A stretch of 48,404 bases of DNA, from positions 1-48,404 of the forward strand of contig JAFSCF010000015.1 of assembly GCA_017436905.1 (NCBI GenBank), read 5' to 3'. The stretch comes from Clostridia bacterium (GTDB taxonomy: Bacteria; Bacillota; Clostridia; UMGS1810). Every line of letters begins with the position of its first letter. Positions within the stretch are counted from its first letter, which is position 1. A model generated the notes under the pieces. That model was not told the DNA's origin. It saw only the letters and a program-made list of their open reading frames with translations, and did not search any database. The translations under genes were made by a program, and so were the position numbers. Below are positions 32,430 through 40,774 of the stretch, piece after piece.

Positions 32430-33510
32430 TGGAATCTCCTCCGTTTTCATGCTCAATTTGTTCTTCAATATCGTGTTTTATCTGCTCTGTCTGCCATGAT
32501 ATAAGTTTGCTGCCGAATATAAGTAGCAGAAGAACTACGGATATCATTAAAAACGCTGTTTGTGCGCCCTGCTCAATTAATACTACTGCGCTTAAACCTA
32601 AAAGCATCGCTATTACATAAAGTATTGCAACAGTTTGTTTTTGCGAAAATCCCATATCCATAAGTTTGTGATGCAGATGACCTCTGTCTGCACCCATAAT
32701 AGGACGTTTGTCGTGTATACGTCTTATAATTGCAACGCTTGTATCAAATATCGGCAAACCTAAGATTAAGAACGGGATAATAAACGAGATAATTGCATAG
32801 CCTTTGAACAACCCCTGTATGCATATTACCGAAAGTATAAAGCCTAAGAATGTAGAGCCTGTATCACCCATAAATATTTTTGCAGGGTTAAAGTTGTAAG
32901 GTAAAAATCCTAAACATCCGCCGGCAAGAGCAGCGGATATAACTGCAACCGTAGGCTCACCGGCTAAAATTGCTATGAAAAACAGTGAGAAAGTTGCAAT
33001 AGACGAAATACCTACCGCTAACCCGTCGAGCCCATCGATAAGGTTAACTGCGTTTGTAACGCCTGCAATCCATAAAATTGTAATTGGAATACTAAGCCAT
33101 TTAAGAGGGAGTATACCGCCGCTTACAATAAAAGACGGTACGCTTATTGCGGTTATCTTTACTCCGTGGCACACTACAATTACGGCGGCTATTATTTGTA
33201 TAAGCAGTTTAAAAGATGCTTTAAGTTGCTTTACATCGTCTAATATGCCGATTGCCACGATAAGCAGCGCTCCTATAAGAATTCCACGTGTTTGCGAATC
33301 AATCTCGGCGAAGGCAAGTACAGCAACCATAAATCCCAAAAATATTGCCAGACCGCCAAGTCGTGGAATAGGGGATTTGTGTACTCTGCGTTTACCGTCT
33401 GGTACGTCGATAGCACCTATTTTACAAGCAAGCACTTTAACCAGCGGTGTAGAGGCCAACGACACGAAAAAAGCGATTGAAAAGCAAAGTACTAATGTAA
33501 GTACGTTCAT
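32422..33510 (-). CDS. tagO: Undecaprenyl-phosphate GlcNAc-1-phosphate transferase (TagO/WecA family)
   Basis: This 362-residue protein with about eleven membrane helices starts surface polymers by moving GlcNAc-1-phosphate to undecaprenyl phosphate. It contains DVPDGKRRVHKSPIPRLGG (36-54), GILDDVKQLKASFKL with the catalytic aspartates, NLIDGLDGLA, FMGDTGSTFLGF and the HIHH-like loop GADRGHLHHKLMD. These distinguish it from MraY. It sits upstream of mnaA, the pairing needed for a GlcNAc-ManNAc linkage unit. The second polymer-initiating enzyme in this window is the unrelated PglC-type protein at 6322-7065. Confidence 0.93.
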   Translation of the reverse strand: MNVLTLVLCFSIAFFVSLASTPLVKVLACKIGAIDVPDGKRRVHKSPIPRLGGLAIFLGFMVAVLAFAEIDSQTRGILIGALLIVAIGILDDVKQLKASFKLLIQIIAAVIVVCHGVKITAISVPSFIVSGGILPLKWLSIPITILWIAGVTNAVNLIDGLDGLAVGISSIATFSLFFIAILAGEPTVAVISAALAGGCLGFLPYNFNPAKIFMGDTGSTFLGFILSVICIQGLFKGYAIISFIIPFLILGLPIFDTSVAIIRRIHDKRPIMGADRGHLHHKLMDMGFSQKQTVAILYVIAMLLGLSAVVLIEQGAQTAFLMISVVLLLLIFGSKLISWQTEQIKHDIEEQIEHENGGDSND

Positions 33511-33525
33511 AATATCTGCTCCTTT

Positions 33526-34521
33526 TTATCTGTTTACAAAGCCGATTTTTCTGTATGTTTTTGAAAGAGTTTTTCTGGCAACATATGCCGCACGTTCTGC
33601 GCCGCTTTTGTATATGGTTTCCAGATAAGATTTATCATTTATAATATCGGTGTATTTTTCTCTTACGGGTTTTAAGTGTTCTGAAACAGCAGTACCAACA
33701 GCCTCTTTAAATGCTCCGTATCCAAGACCGCTGAATTCTTTTTCGGTTTCTTCAATAGTTTTGCCCGTAACGCTTGTATATATGTTTATCAGGTTGTTAA
33801 TTCCGTCTTTGCCGTCTTTATAGGCAATTTCGTTATCGCTGTCTGTAACGGCACGTTTGAATTTGCGCATAATTGCGTCGTGGTCGTCTAAAATTGAAAT
33901 AAATCCGTTTACGTTGGGGTCGGACTTGCTCATTTTTGCAGTGGGCTCCTGCAGACTCATAATTTTAGCGCCTGCTTTTGGTATAAACGGCTCGGGCACT
34001 TTAAATGTTTCGCCGAATGCATTGTTAAAGCGTATTGCAATATCACGTGCAAGTTCCAGATGTTGTTTCTGGTCTACACCTACAGGCACGAGGTCTGTCT
34101 GGTAAAGGAGAATGTCCGCAGCCATAAGCACCGGGTATGTAAAAAGGCCTGCATTTATGTTGGTTGCGTGCTTTGCAGATTTATCCTTAAACTGTGTCAT
34201 ACGGCTGAGTTCGCCCATGTATGTGTTGCAGTTGAGTACCCATGCAAGTTCGGCATGTGCAGGCACGTGAGACTGGAAGAATACTAAATTTTCCTCACCG
34301 TCAATGCCGCACGCTAAATATTGCGCTAAAAACTCCATACATCTTTTTCTAAGTTGCGCCGGCTCCTGACGAACAGTAATTGAGTGCATATCAACTACAG
34401 AAAAACAGCAGTTGTAGTCGTGCTGAAGTTCAACCCAGTTTTTAAGTGCGCCAAGATAATTGCCAAGTGTTACACAGCCAGTTGGCTGAATACCTGAAAA
34501 TATAATTTTTTTATCGTCCAT
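33526..34521 (-). CDS. trpS: Tryptophanyl-tRNA synthetase
   Basis: This 331-residue class Ic synthetase charges tRNA-Trp. IQPTGCVTLGNYLGAL (about 11-26) contains the HIGH-like TLGN signature, and AKMSKSDPN is the KMSKS loop. Length equals that of Bacillus TrpS. AAGGAG precedes the ATG. No T-box leader is visible in the 18 bases before it, so it is expressed as part of the four-gene operon with the aminotransferase. Confidence 0.97.
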   Translation of the reverse strand: MDDKKIIFSGIQPTGCVTLGNYLGALKNWVELQHDYNCCFSVVDMHSITVRQEPAQLRKRCMEFLAQYLACGIDGEENLVFFQSHVPAHAELAWVLNCNTYMGELSRMTQFKDKSAKHATNINAGLFTYPVLMAADILLYQTDLVPVGVDQKQHLELARDIAIRFNNAFGETFKVPEPFIPKAGAKIMSLQEPTAKMSKSDPNVNGFISILDDHDAIMRKFKRAVTDSDNEIAYKDGKDGINNLINIYTSVTGKTIEETEKEFSGLGYGAFKEAVGTAVSEHLKPVREKYTDIINDKSYLETIYKSGAERAAYVARKTLSKTYRKIGFVNR

Positions 34522-34539
34522 TTTGGTAATACTCCTTGA

Positions 34540-35733
34540 TTATTTTAATTCGTCCGCAAGTAACTCGCCTAAAACTTTAATTCCGGTGTCAATCTGCTCG
34601 TTTGTGGCGGTTGTAAAGTTCAAGCGGAAGCAGTTAGATGGTTTTGCTGCGTCTACCATAAAACTGTTACCCGGAACAAATGCTACTTTGCGCTCTATTG
34701 CTTTGCGTAGAAGTGCGCCGGTATCTGTACCTTCGGGGAGAGTTACCCATAAGAATATGCCGCCTTCAGGACGTGTGTATACTGCCTTTTCGGGGAAGTA
34801 TTTGTCCATTGCTGCAAGCATAGCGTCGCATTTTTCTTTGCACGATGCACATCCTTTTGCAATATGTGCGTTCATATCGTTCTGCTTCATAAATTCAGAT
34901 ATAATCATTTGTGATATAAGTGGTGTGTGTACGTCGTTTGCCTGTTTGACAACGATTATTCTGTCCATCAAATCTTCGTGCCCTACAAGGAAGCCAACAC
35001 GCATACCGGGCGATAAGGTCTTTGAAAATGAGCCCACATATATAACTCTGCCGTCTTTGTCCATAGATTTAATTGTGGGGAGTTCCTCGCCGTAGAAACG
35101 AAGTTCACCATATGGATTGTCCTCTAAAATGAGACAGTCGTATTTATTAGCCAGTTCCAGTAAACCTTTGCGCTTTTCAAGCGACATTGTTATACCGGTG
35201 GGGTTCTGGAAAGTGGGAATAGTATATATAAGTTTGATTTTCCCGGTTTTTAATATTTCTTCTGCAGCGGCTAAATCCATACCGTCATTTTCTACAGGTA
35301 CGCCATAAAGCGATGCTTCGTACGAACGCAGAGAATTAAGTGTACCTACAAATGTAGGGCTTTCCACAATTACGCCGTCGCCGGGGTTGAGCAAAGATTT
35401 TGCAGCAAGGTCAATACCTTGCTGTGCGCCGGTTGTGATGATTGTAACATCACAGCCAGAGCCTATGCCCTGAGATTTATTCTTTTCGGCAACCTGCTCA
35501 ATTAAAGGAGCATAACCTTCGGTAATGCCGTATTTAAGGGCAAACGTGCCGTTGTTTTTTAATATATCTGCAGAAATTTCGGCAAGTATATCGGTAGGGT
35601 ATACTTCAGGCGAGGGAATACCGCCTGCAAATGATATAACATCTGCCTGCCCCATAAGTTTAAACATCTCTCTTATGGCTGATGCCTCTAACGGGCGAAC
35701 TCTTTCAGCCAAAGATTTTTTAATATCAATCAT
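34540..35733 (-). CDS. PLP-dependent aminotransferase, 2-aminoadipate/LysN-like (MocR-type catalytic domain)
   Basis: This 397-residue fold-type I enzyme has the ISFAGGIPSPEVYP opening (about 33-46) that marks the LysN/2-aminoadipate aminotransferase group. It also has TTGAQQGIDL, PTFQNPTGITM and the PLP lysine in VGSFSKTLSPGMRVGF (about 232-247). There is no N-terminal GntR domain, so it is an enzyme and not a MocR regulator. Substrates in this group include 2-aminoadipate, aromatic and branched-chain amino acids. It is the first gene of the operon, driven by the promoter at 35778-35806; CTGGAGGC precedes the ATG. Confidence 0.92.
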   Translation of the reverse strand: MIDIKKSLAERVRPLEASAIREMFKLMGQADVISFAGGIPSPEVYPTDILAEISADILKNNGTFALKYGITEGYAPLIEQVAEKNKSQGIGSGCDVTIITTGAQQGIDLAAKSLLNPGDGVIVESPTFVGTLNSLRSYEASLYGVPVENDGMDLAAAEEILKTGKIKLIYTIPTFQNPTGITMSLEKRKGLLELANKYDCLILEDNPYGELRFYGEELPTIKSMDKDGRVIYVGSFSKTLSPGMRVGFLVGHEDLMDRIIVVKQANDVHTPLISQMIISEFMKQNDMNAHIAKGCASCKEKCDAMLAAMDKYFPEKAVYTRPEGGIFLWVTLPEGTDTGALLRKAIERKVAFVPGNSFMVDAAKPSNCFRLNFTTATNEQIDTGIKVLGELLADELK

Positions 35734-35777
35734 TTTATAAAGCCTCCAGTTTAAATATCAAAATAACTTATCAACAT

Positions 35778-35806
35778 ATTATATCACGTGGCGCTCAAAA
35801 ATGCAA
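35778..35806 (-). promoter_or_regulatory. sigma-A promoter of the aminotransferase-trpS-tagO-mnaA operon
   Basis: On the minus strand TTGCAT (35801-35806), 17 bases, TATAAT (35778-35783). Confidence 0.85.
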
Positions 35807-35849
35807 TAATTGACAGCAAAAAATACTTGCGCTTTTGAATAAAAAGTTC

Positions 35850-35878
35850 TTGACTTTACAAGAAAATGTTGCTATAAT
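35850..35878 (+). promoter_or_regulatory. sigma-A promoter of tRNA-Ser
   Basis: TTGACT (35850-35855), 17 bases, TATAAT (35873-35878), ending 15 bases before the mature tRNA. Confidence 0.85.
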
Positions 35879-35893
35879 AATTAAAGTCGAAAC

Positions 35894-35982
35894 GGAGAGG
35901 TGGTCGAGTTGGTTTAAGGCGCAGCATTGGAAATGCTGTGTGCGTTAATAGCGCACCGTGGGTTCGAATCCCATCCTTTCCT
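35894..35982 (+). tRNA. tRNA-Ser (anticodon GGA)
   Basis: This is an 89-base class II tRNA. The acceptor GGAGAGG pairs with CCTTTCC (one G-U), D-arm GTC/GGC, anticodon stem CAGCA/TGCTG around TTGGAAA giving anticodon GGA, long variable arm GTGCG/CGCAC, and T-arm GTGGG-TTCGAAT-CCCAT. CCA is not encoded. The discriminator base is T rather than the usual G of serine tRNAs. It reads UCC and UCU codons. Confidence 0.93.
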
Positions 35983-36022
35983 TGTTAAAAAACACCGTAT
36001 CCGTTTTGGATATGGTGTTTTT
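35968..36022 (+). repeat. tRNA-end/terminator module, copy A
   Basis: The last 15 bases of tRNA-Ser plus the following terminator (stem AACACCGTATCC at 35991-36002 with GGATATGGTGTT at 36008-36019) form a 55-base unit repeated at 36161-36216 with two substitutions and one inserted A. Confidence 0.85.
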
Positions 36023-36160
36023 TAAATATGTAGGGATTCGAACCCTGAGAGGGCAATTTGCGAAAGAAAAAAGCGAAGGCTTTTTGTGCAAATTGTTGCG
36101 CAGACCGGTACCGAAGCCAAAGGCTTGGGTGGTCAAGCAAGAAGGATACGGAGTATACTT
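36023..36160. other. segment between the two module copies, with a reversed T-arm-like sequence
   Basis: The 138 bases contain, on the minus strand at 36032-36046, AGGG-TTCGAAT-CCCT, a perfect tRNA T-arm, plus GCAATTTGC/GCAAATTG and AAGCC-AAA-GGCTT inverted repeats. Short frames cross it on both strands but have no binding site and read antisense or out of phase with tRNA sequence, so I regard it as non-coding. Confidence 0.6.
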
Positions 36161-36216
36161 ATCCCATCCTTTCATTGTTAAAAAAACACCGTATCTGTTT
36201 TGGATATGGTGTTTTT
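36161..36216 (+). repeat. tRNA-end/terminator module, copy B
   Basis: This is the second copy of the unit at 35968-36022. It lacks the rest of a tRNA but keeps the 3' tRNA bases and the whole hairpin, which ends in GGTGTTTTT and lies 19 bases before the next ATG. Confidence 0.85.
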
Positions 36217-36234
36217 CTATAGGAGGACTTTATT

Positions 36235-36660
36235 ATGAAAAATAAAGAGATGGCATTTTCGCTTTTAGGATTACTTTCCGGATTTATGTCAATAATTTTT
36301 TCGTTTGTAATTTTTTGTATGGATAACGGTAGTTGGGAAAACTCTTTGCAGTATGGTGGTGATGCTTACACGGGCATACAAAATGCAGCGGCACAGACTG
36401 CCAATAATATTCAGGTTGTTTGTGATGTTTTAAGAATAGGGTTGGGTGCTGTTTTATTTGTTGGAGGAATGGTTCTGATTTGCATTTTTGGTCTTAAATT
36501 TGCAAATATCCGTGAGCAGCAAAAAATATCTGCTGACGGTGATGTGGAAATTAAAATAAACGACCTTTTAGAAGCACCTGCAGAAGAAACAGTTATTACG
36601 GAAGAATTCTTTGAAACAGAAGAAATTCCTGTTCCTGAAGTTGATAAATATACAGAGTAA
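36235..36660 (+). CDS. Small membrane protein of unknown function
   Basis: This 141-residue protein has two hydrophobic helices (about 7-29 and 66-88) separated by a Gln/Asn-rich outer loop (about 31-60), and an acidic tail rich in Glu, Thr and Pro (about 105-141). AGGAGG is eight bases before the ATG. I do not recognise a family. It has a terminator behind it and the duplicated tRNA-Ser hairpin in front, so it is a single-gene unit whose promoter is not obvious; read-through from the tRNA promoter is possible. Confidence 0.7.
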   Translation: MKNKEMAFSLLGLLSGFMSIIFSFVIFCMDNGSWENSLQYGGDAYTGIQNAAAQTANNIQVVCDVLRIGLGAVLFVGGMVLICIFGLKFANIREQQKISADGDVEIKINDLLEAPAEETVITEEFFETEEIPVPEVDKYTE

Positions 36661-36664
36661 AATT

Positions 36665-36693
36665 AAAAGCCACGATTTTGAATCGTGGCTTTT
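36665..36693. terminator. bidirectional terminator
   Basis: AAAAGCCACGATT (36665-36677), loop TTG, AATCGTGGCTTTT (36681-36693). Confidence 0.93.
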
Positions 36694-36697
36694 AAAA

Positions 36698-38092
36698 TTA
36701 GAAACATATTTTGTGTGGATTTAAAATATTTCTTTCGTCAAATACTTTTTTAATTCCCTGCATTAGTGTAATAGGAGTATCTCCGTATTGCTTTTTAAGG
36801 TAGCCTTTTTTAGCATATCCAATGCCGTGCTCACCTGATACCATTCCGCCGAGTTCGGCAGCTTTGTCATACATTTCATCAAAGCAATCTGCAAGAGTTT
36901 TGTCCCAATCGCTTTGTGAAAGATTATCACGGCAGATGTATATATGCAGGTTGCCGTCACCTGCATGACCGAAACTTGGTATACGCACATTCATTTTTTC
37001 TGCCAGTTTATGAGTGAATTTTATAAACTCGTCAACTTTGTTTACAGGAACAACCACATCACATTCGTCCATTTCGGTTGTAGAGGCTTTAATTGCCTCT
37101 AAAAATGCGCCTCTTGCAGACCAAACGGATTTTTTGCGTTCGTCGGTGTCTACAATGTATGCATCAATTGCACCGATTTCAAGGCACAAATCAGCAACGG
37201 TTTTCATATCGGCTTCAACCTGTGCATTGGTGTTTCCGTCAAATGTAAGGAGTATGTATGCGTCGTTTTTAGTATCAGGGAATTTTTTGCCGAGGTAATC
37301 TTCGGAGAAGAGTATGGTGTCGCGTGACATATATTCAATGGCAGTAGGTGTTACCTTTGAACGTATAATTTTAGGTACTGCCTCAATGGCGCTTTTCATA
37401 TCGGCAAACGGCACAAGCAAACTTGTGGATATTTTGGGCAACGGCACAAGTTTTAATACGGCTTCGCATATGATGCACAACGTTCCCTCAGAGCCGATAA
37501 CAAGGTCTTTAAGGCTGTATCCTGAACTGTTTTTCGCAACTTTTCCGCCGAGAGTAAGTATTTCGCCGTTTGGCATAACAACCGTCAAAGCACGTACGTA
37601 ATCTCTTGTTACACCGTATTTAACTGCACGCATACCGCCTGCGTTGGTGGAAATATTTCCGCCGATTGTGGCTGATTTTTCACCGGGGTCGGGTGGATAG
37701 AGAAAATCATTTTCCTCTGTAAATGCTGCCAGTTCCATAAGCAGTACGCCAGGTTGAACGGTAACAGTTAAATTTTCGGCATCAAGTTCAAGAATTTTAT
37801 TCATCTGCGTAGTTTCAAGCAGTATGCCACCCTCTATAGGTACAGCAGCACCTACAAGCCCTGTTCCGCTGCCTCGCACTGTTATGGGTATGCATCTTTC
37901 CCATGCGTGCTTCATTATTGCAGAAACCTCTTCTGTAGAGTGTACACGCACTAATACTTCGGGCATTTTTTCAATTCCGCCGAGTTCATCATGGGCGTAG
38001 TCAGGGTTGATTTCTTCGCCGGTGAGCACATTGTCGTTACCTGCGATTTGCTTTAAAACGGATATATCTTCAGCAGTGATTTTATTATACAT
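36698..38092 (-). CDS. lctD: FAD-binding lactate dehydrogenase catalytic subunit (LctD/GlcD family)
   Basis: This 464-residue flavoenzyme of the GlcD/DLD family oxidises lactate (or another 2-hydroxy acid). The PCMH-type FAD domain contains [14 protein letters not shown] (about 73-86), [19 protein letters not shown] in pieces and [11 protein letters not shown]. The C-terminal catalytic domain ends with [14 protein letters not shown], a conserved substrate and metal histidine. It overlaps the etfA gene by eight bases and is the last gene in an etfB-etfA-dehydrogenase operon, the same order as lctBCD of Acetobacterium woodii, in which NAD+-dependent lactate oxidation is driven by ferredoxin through electron confurcation. 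Glycolate as substrate cannot be excluded. Confidence 0.9.
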   Translation of the reverse strand: MYNKITAEDISVLKQIAGNDNVLTGEEINPDYAHDELGGIEKMPEVLVRVHSTEEVSAIMKHAWERCIPITVRGSGTGLVGAAVPIEGGILLETTQMNKILELDAENLTVTVQPGVLLMELAAFTEENDFLYPPDPGEKSATIGGNISTNAGGMRAVKYGVTRDYVRALTVVMPNGEILTLGGKVAKNSSGYSLKDLVIGSEGTLCIICEAVLKLVPLPKISTSLLVPFADMKSAIEAVPKIIRSKVTPTAIEYMSRDTILFSEDYLGKKFPDTKNDAYILLTFDGNTNAQVEADMKTVADLCLEIGAIDAYIVDTDERKKSVWSARGAFLEAIKASTTEMDECDVVVPVNKVDEFIKFTHKLAEKMNVRIPSFGHAGDGNLHIYICRDNLSQSDWDKTLADCFDEMYDKAAELGGMVSGEHGIGYAKKGYLKKQYGDTPITLMQGIKKVFDERNILNPHKICF

Positions 38093-39281
38093 CTGACTTT
38101 GCCTCCTTTATTTTGGATATAAGTTGCGGAAGAATTTCGTTTACATCGCCTACTACGGCATAATGTGCCACATTGAATATGGGTGCATTTTTATCAGTAT
38201 TTACCGCTACTATGCAATCAGACGATTTCATACCTGCGGCAAACTGTACTGCGCCTGAAATTCCAAGGCATATAATAAATTTCGGTTTTACTGTTCTGCC
38301 TGAAAGGCCAATCTGCCTTTTTGCGTCAAATACATTGCTTTCAACCATAGGTCTTGTGCATGCAACCACTCCGCCTAAAAGGTCTGCAAGTTCTGCTGCG
38401 TATTTTCGCATTGTTTCGCTTGAAGCGCCTCTGCCTACCGCTACGACAACATCAGATTCCGAAATATCTATATCTTTCGGCTTGTCAACGGACGACAGTA
38501 CCTCTATTGCGGATGTCAGCATACTGTCTTTTAGTTGCATATTTACGATTTCGCCCGATGCTGTTTCTGTTGGCTTTGGTTCGCTGAAAACTTTATAGCG
38601 TGCTGTACAGAACTGCGGTCTTGTGTCGGGCGATATAATCTGCGCCATAATATTTCCGCCGAAAGCGGGGCGTATCTGTACAAGGTCTGTGTTTTCTTTC
38701 ATCTCCAGAACGGTGCAGTCGGCAGTAAGACCTGCTTTGCATCTTGCGGCAACTCTGGGTGCTAACTGTCTGCCGAGATTGGTAGCGCCTATGAGAACAG
38801 ACGAAGGTTTGACTTCGTTTATGAAATCGCAAAAAGCTGCGGCGTACGGTTCAATACGAAAATCTTTAAAAGCAGGATTATCGTATACAAACACTTTGTC
38901 TACACCGTAATGGAGAAGTTTGTCAATTTCCTTGCCCATACCGCTTCCCACGGCAACAGCATAAACGGGATGTCCCGTTACATTTGCAAGTTCTTTTGCC
39001 TTTCCTAAAAGTTCGTATGTAACACGGTGAATTTTGCCGTTGCAATGGTCAACATACACGCATATGCCTTTCCATTCAGATTTGTCTATGGATGCTTTTA
39101 TGTCTTCTTTATATTCAATAACACCGTTACTTTTTTTTACGCACATTTTGCACATTTTGCAAGCAGAAGAGATATCGAGTTCACCATTATTGTATGAGAT
39201 AGCACCGAACGGGCAAACTTCTATTAATTCTTTTGCGTTTTGCTCTGTTAAAAGATTTTTGTTTATAACTAAATTACCCAT
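38085..39281 (-). CDS. lctC: Electron transfer flavoprotein alpha subunit with N-terminal ferredoxin-like domain (LctC type)
   Basis: This 398-residue EtfA carries an extra N-terminal domain of about 65 residues with Cys23 and Cys41-x2-Cys44-x2-Cys47, enough for one 4Fe-4S cluster, as in LctC of confurcating lactate dehydrogenases. The classical EtfA body follows, with the FAD-binding C-terminal region [24 protein letters not shown] in pieces, [24 protein letters not shown] in pieces, and [18 protein letters not shown] in pieces. GGAGGTCACC precedes the ATG. It pairs with the beta subunit nine bases upstream to carry electrons between NADH, ferredoxin and the dehydrogenase. Confidence 0.93.
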   Translation of the reverse strand: MGNLVINKNLLTEQNAKELIEVCPFGAISYNNGELDISSACKMCKMCVKKSNGVIEYKEDIKASIDKSEWKGICVYVDHCNGKIHRVTYELLGKAKELANVTGHPVYAVAVGSGMGKEIDKLLHYGVDKVFVYDNPAFKDFRIEPYAAAFCDFINEVKPSSVLIGATNLGRQLAPRVAARCKAGLTADCTVLEMKENTDLVQIRPAFGGNIMAQIISPDTRPQFCTARYKVFSEPKPTETASGEIVNMQLKDSMLTSAIEVLSSVDKPKDIDISESDVVVAVGRGASSETMRKYAAELADLLGGVVACTRPMVESNVFDAKRQIGLSGRTVKPKFIICLGISGAVQFAAGMKSSDCIVAVNTDKNAPIFNVAHYAVVGDVNEILPQLISKIKEAKSDV

Positions 39282-39290
39282 GGTGACCTC

Positions 39291-40079
39291 CTATATCAGT
39301 TTTTGCGCGCAGATAAGATTGTAAAGTTCATCTGCCTGATTTTTTGCATCACCTTCGATAGAGTGCTTTTGGGTGTTTTTATCAGGCGGAAAAATACGTT
39401 CTACCTGTGTTGCTGAACCTGACAATCCGTAGTTGTCCGGATTTTGGTCTTCAAAATCATCAAGGCTGATAAATTTGACCATATCATCGGTAACTGTTTG
39501 CTTAACTTTGTAAGAGGGGAGTCTTGGAGAGTTTATATCACCATCTACCGATATAAGACAAGGCAGATTAACTTTCATATTAACTATTTTATCGTCTAAA
39601 GATGCCGTCAACTTAACGGAGTTGTCGGCTATTTCCTCTATAGATAAAACATTAGATACATTTGGAATACCAAGATATTCAGCAACTTCAGCACCAACCT
39701 GAGCCGTATCTCCGTCTGTTGTTTGTTTCCCGCATATAATAATGTCAAATTCACCTGCTTTGCGTATTCCCTGCGAAATTGTGTATGCAGTAGCCAAAAC
39801 GTCTGCGCCGGCAAATCTTCTGTCGCTAAGTACCGTACCGCCAGACGCACCCATACATATAGTTTCTACAATAACGCTTTTTGACTGAGGCGGTCCCATA
39901 GTAATACTTTCTACTTTTCCGCCATATTTTTCAGTAAGTTCAAGTGCCATTTCAATCCCGTACAGGTCGTAAGGATTCATTTTGCTTTGAACACCGTCTC
40001 TTTTTAAAACGCCGGTAACGGGGTCAACTTCAACATTAGATGAACCGGGTACCTGCTTAACACAAACAAGAATATTCAT
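39291..40079 (-). CDS. lctB: Electron transfer flavoprotein beta subunit (LctB type)
   Basis: This 262-residue EtfB shows VCVKQVPGSSNVEVDPVTG (5-23), the MNPYDLYGIEMALELTEKYGG region and FDIIICGKQTTDGDTAQVGAEVAEYLGIP in pieces, which bind the bifurcating FAD in confurcating Etfs. GDTAQVG is the typical signature. AAAGGAGCAGGA precedes the ATG. First gene of the operon, behind a promoter at 40135-40163. Confidence 0.93.
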   Translation of the reverse strand: MNILVCVKQVPGSSNVEVDPVTGVLKRDGVQSKMNPYDLYGIEMALELTEKYGGKVESITMGPPQSKSVIVETICMGASGGTVLSDRRFAGADVLATAYTISQGIRKAGEFDIIICGKQTTDGDTAQVGAEVAEYLGIPNVSNVLSIEEIADNSVKLTASLDDKIVNMKVNLPCLISVDGDINSPRLPSYKVKQTVTDDMVKFISLDDFEDQNPDNYGLSGSATQVERIFPPDKNTQKHSIEGDAKNQADELYNLICAQKLI

Positions 40080-40134
40080 TCCTGCTCCTTTCTATGCCGA
40101 AAACAATAATATGGCATTATGTAATTATGTTTAA

Positions 40135-40172
40135 ATTATATCAAAATCGGTTAAAAAGGGCAATAACCTTTT
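40135..40172 (-). promoter_or_regulatory. promoter of the lct operon with overlapping inverted repeat
   Basis: On the minus strand TTGCCC (40158-40163), 17 bases, TATAAT (40135-40140). AAAAGG (40154-40159) and CCTTTT (40167-40172) form a 6-base inverted repeat over the -35 box and could be an operator; no regulator gene adjoins. Confidence 0.65.
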
Positions 40173-40232
40173 GGTTGAATTTCAAAATGGAGCATATTTT
40201 AGATTATGTGTTGCCAAAAATCAACCTTTTCC

Positions 40233-40261
40233 TTGCAATCAATAAAGTTTAATGATATAAT
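40233..40261 (+). promoter_or_regulatory. sigma-A promoter of the 40.3-45.6 kb operon
   Basis: TTGCAA (40233-40238), 17 bases, TATAAT (40256-40261). Confidence 0.85.
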
Positions 40262-40298
40262 TATAATGGTTAATTTTGTAGAAATAGGGTGCTGACAT

Positions 40299-40772
40299 AT
40301 GAAATCTGTTGTCAATGTGCTGGTTATCAGTGACACTCATAAAAACATATCAAATGCCATTGATGTTATCTCCGCTAAAAAACCAGATTATGTACTCCAT
40401 CTTGGTGATTTGGCAGATGATGCCGATGACATTAAACATATATTTCCAAATACAGAGGTTATAGGTGTTTGTGGTAATTGTGACTGGTCTTCGTTTACAA
40501 ATGCACCGACAGAACGTATGCTTGATATCGGCGGCGTCAAAATTCTTATGTGCCACGGACACACGCATAATGTTAAAAGCGGCATTAGTGTATATGTTGC
40601 TTATGCAAGGGAAAAAGGCGTAGATGTGGCACTTTTCGGGCATACTCATAACCCAATGCTCGATAATATGGGTGACATTATAATTATGAATCCCGGTACG
40701 GTTAATACATACGGTTGGATAGAAGTAACAAACGGAAAAGCAGATGCCCGTATGTGCTCTTTTGAGGAATGA
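40299..40772 (+). CDS. YfcE/MJ0936 family metallophosphodiesterase
   Basis: This 157-residue calcineurin-like phosphoesterase has the complete metal-site set: SDTH (11-14), LHLGDLADD, GNCDW, CHGHTHN and FGHTHNP. YfcE-type enzymes hydrolyse phosphodiesters in vitro, and their natural substrate is unknown. The binding site (AGGGTG) is modest. It is first in a run of closely spaced genes; birA starts three bases after its stop. Confidence 0.92.
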   Translation: MKSVVNVLVISDTHKNISNAIDVISAKKPDYVLHLGDLADDADDIKHIFPNTEVIGVCGNCDWSSFTNAPTERMLDIGGVKILMCHGHTHNVKSGISVYVAYAREKGVDVALFGHTHNPMLDNMGDIIIMNPGTVNTYGWIEVTNGKADARMCSFEE

Positions 40773-40774
40773 TT

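Noticed and set aside
32975..33628. 217-codon plus-strand frame opposite tagO and trpS
   Set aside because: It spans two well-supported minus-strand genes and shows no domain or binding site.
34523..35095. 190-codon plus-strand frame opposite the aminotransferase
   Set aside because: It is antisense to a conserved PLP enzyme and is Ser/Thr-rich from complementing codons.
35945..36245. Frames on both strands across the tRNA-Ser end and the duplicated module (including a minus-strand peptide with MGFEPTVRY)
   Set aside because: They translate tRNA and hairpin DNA, lack ribosome binding sites, and GFEPTVRY-type peptides are a known artefact of antisense tRNA-Ser.
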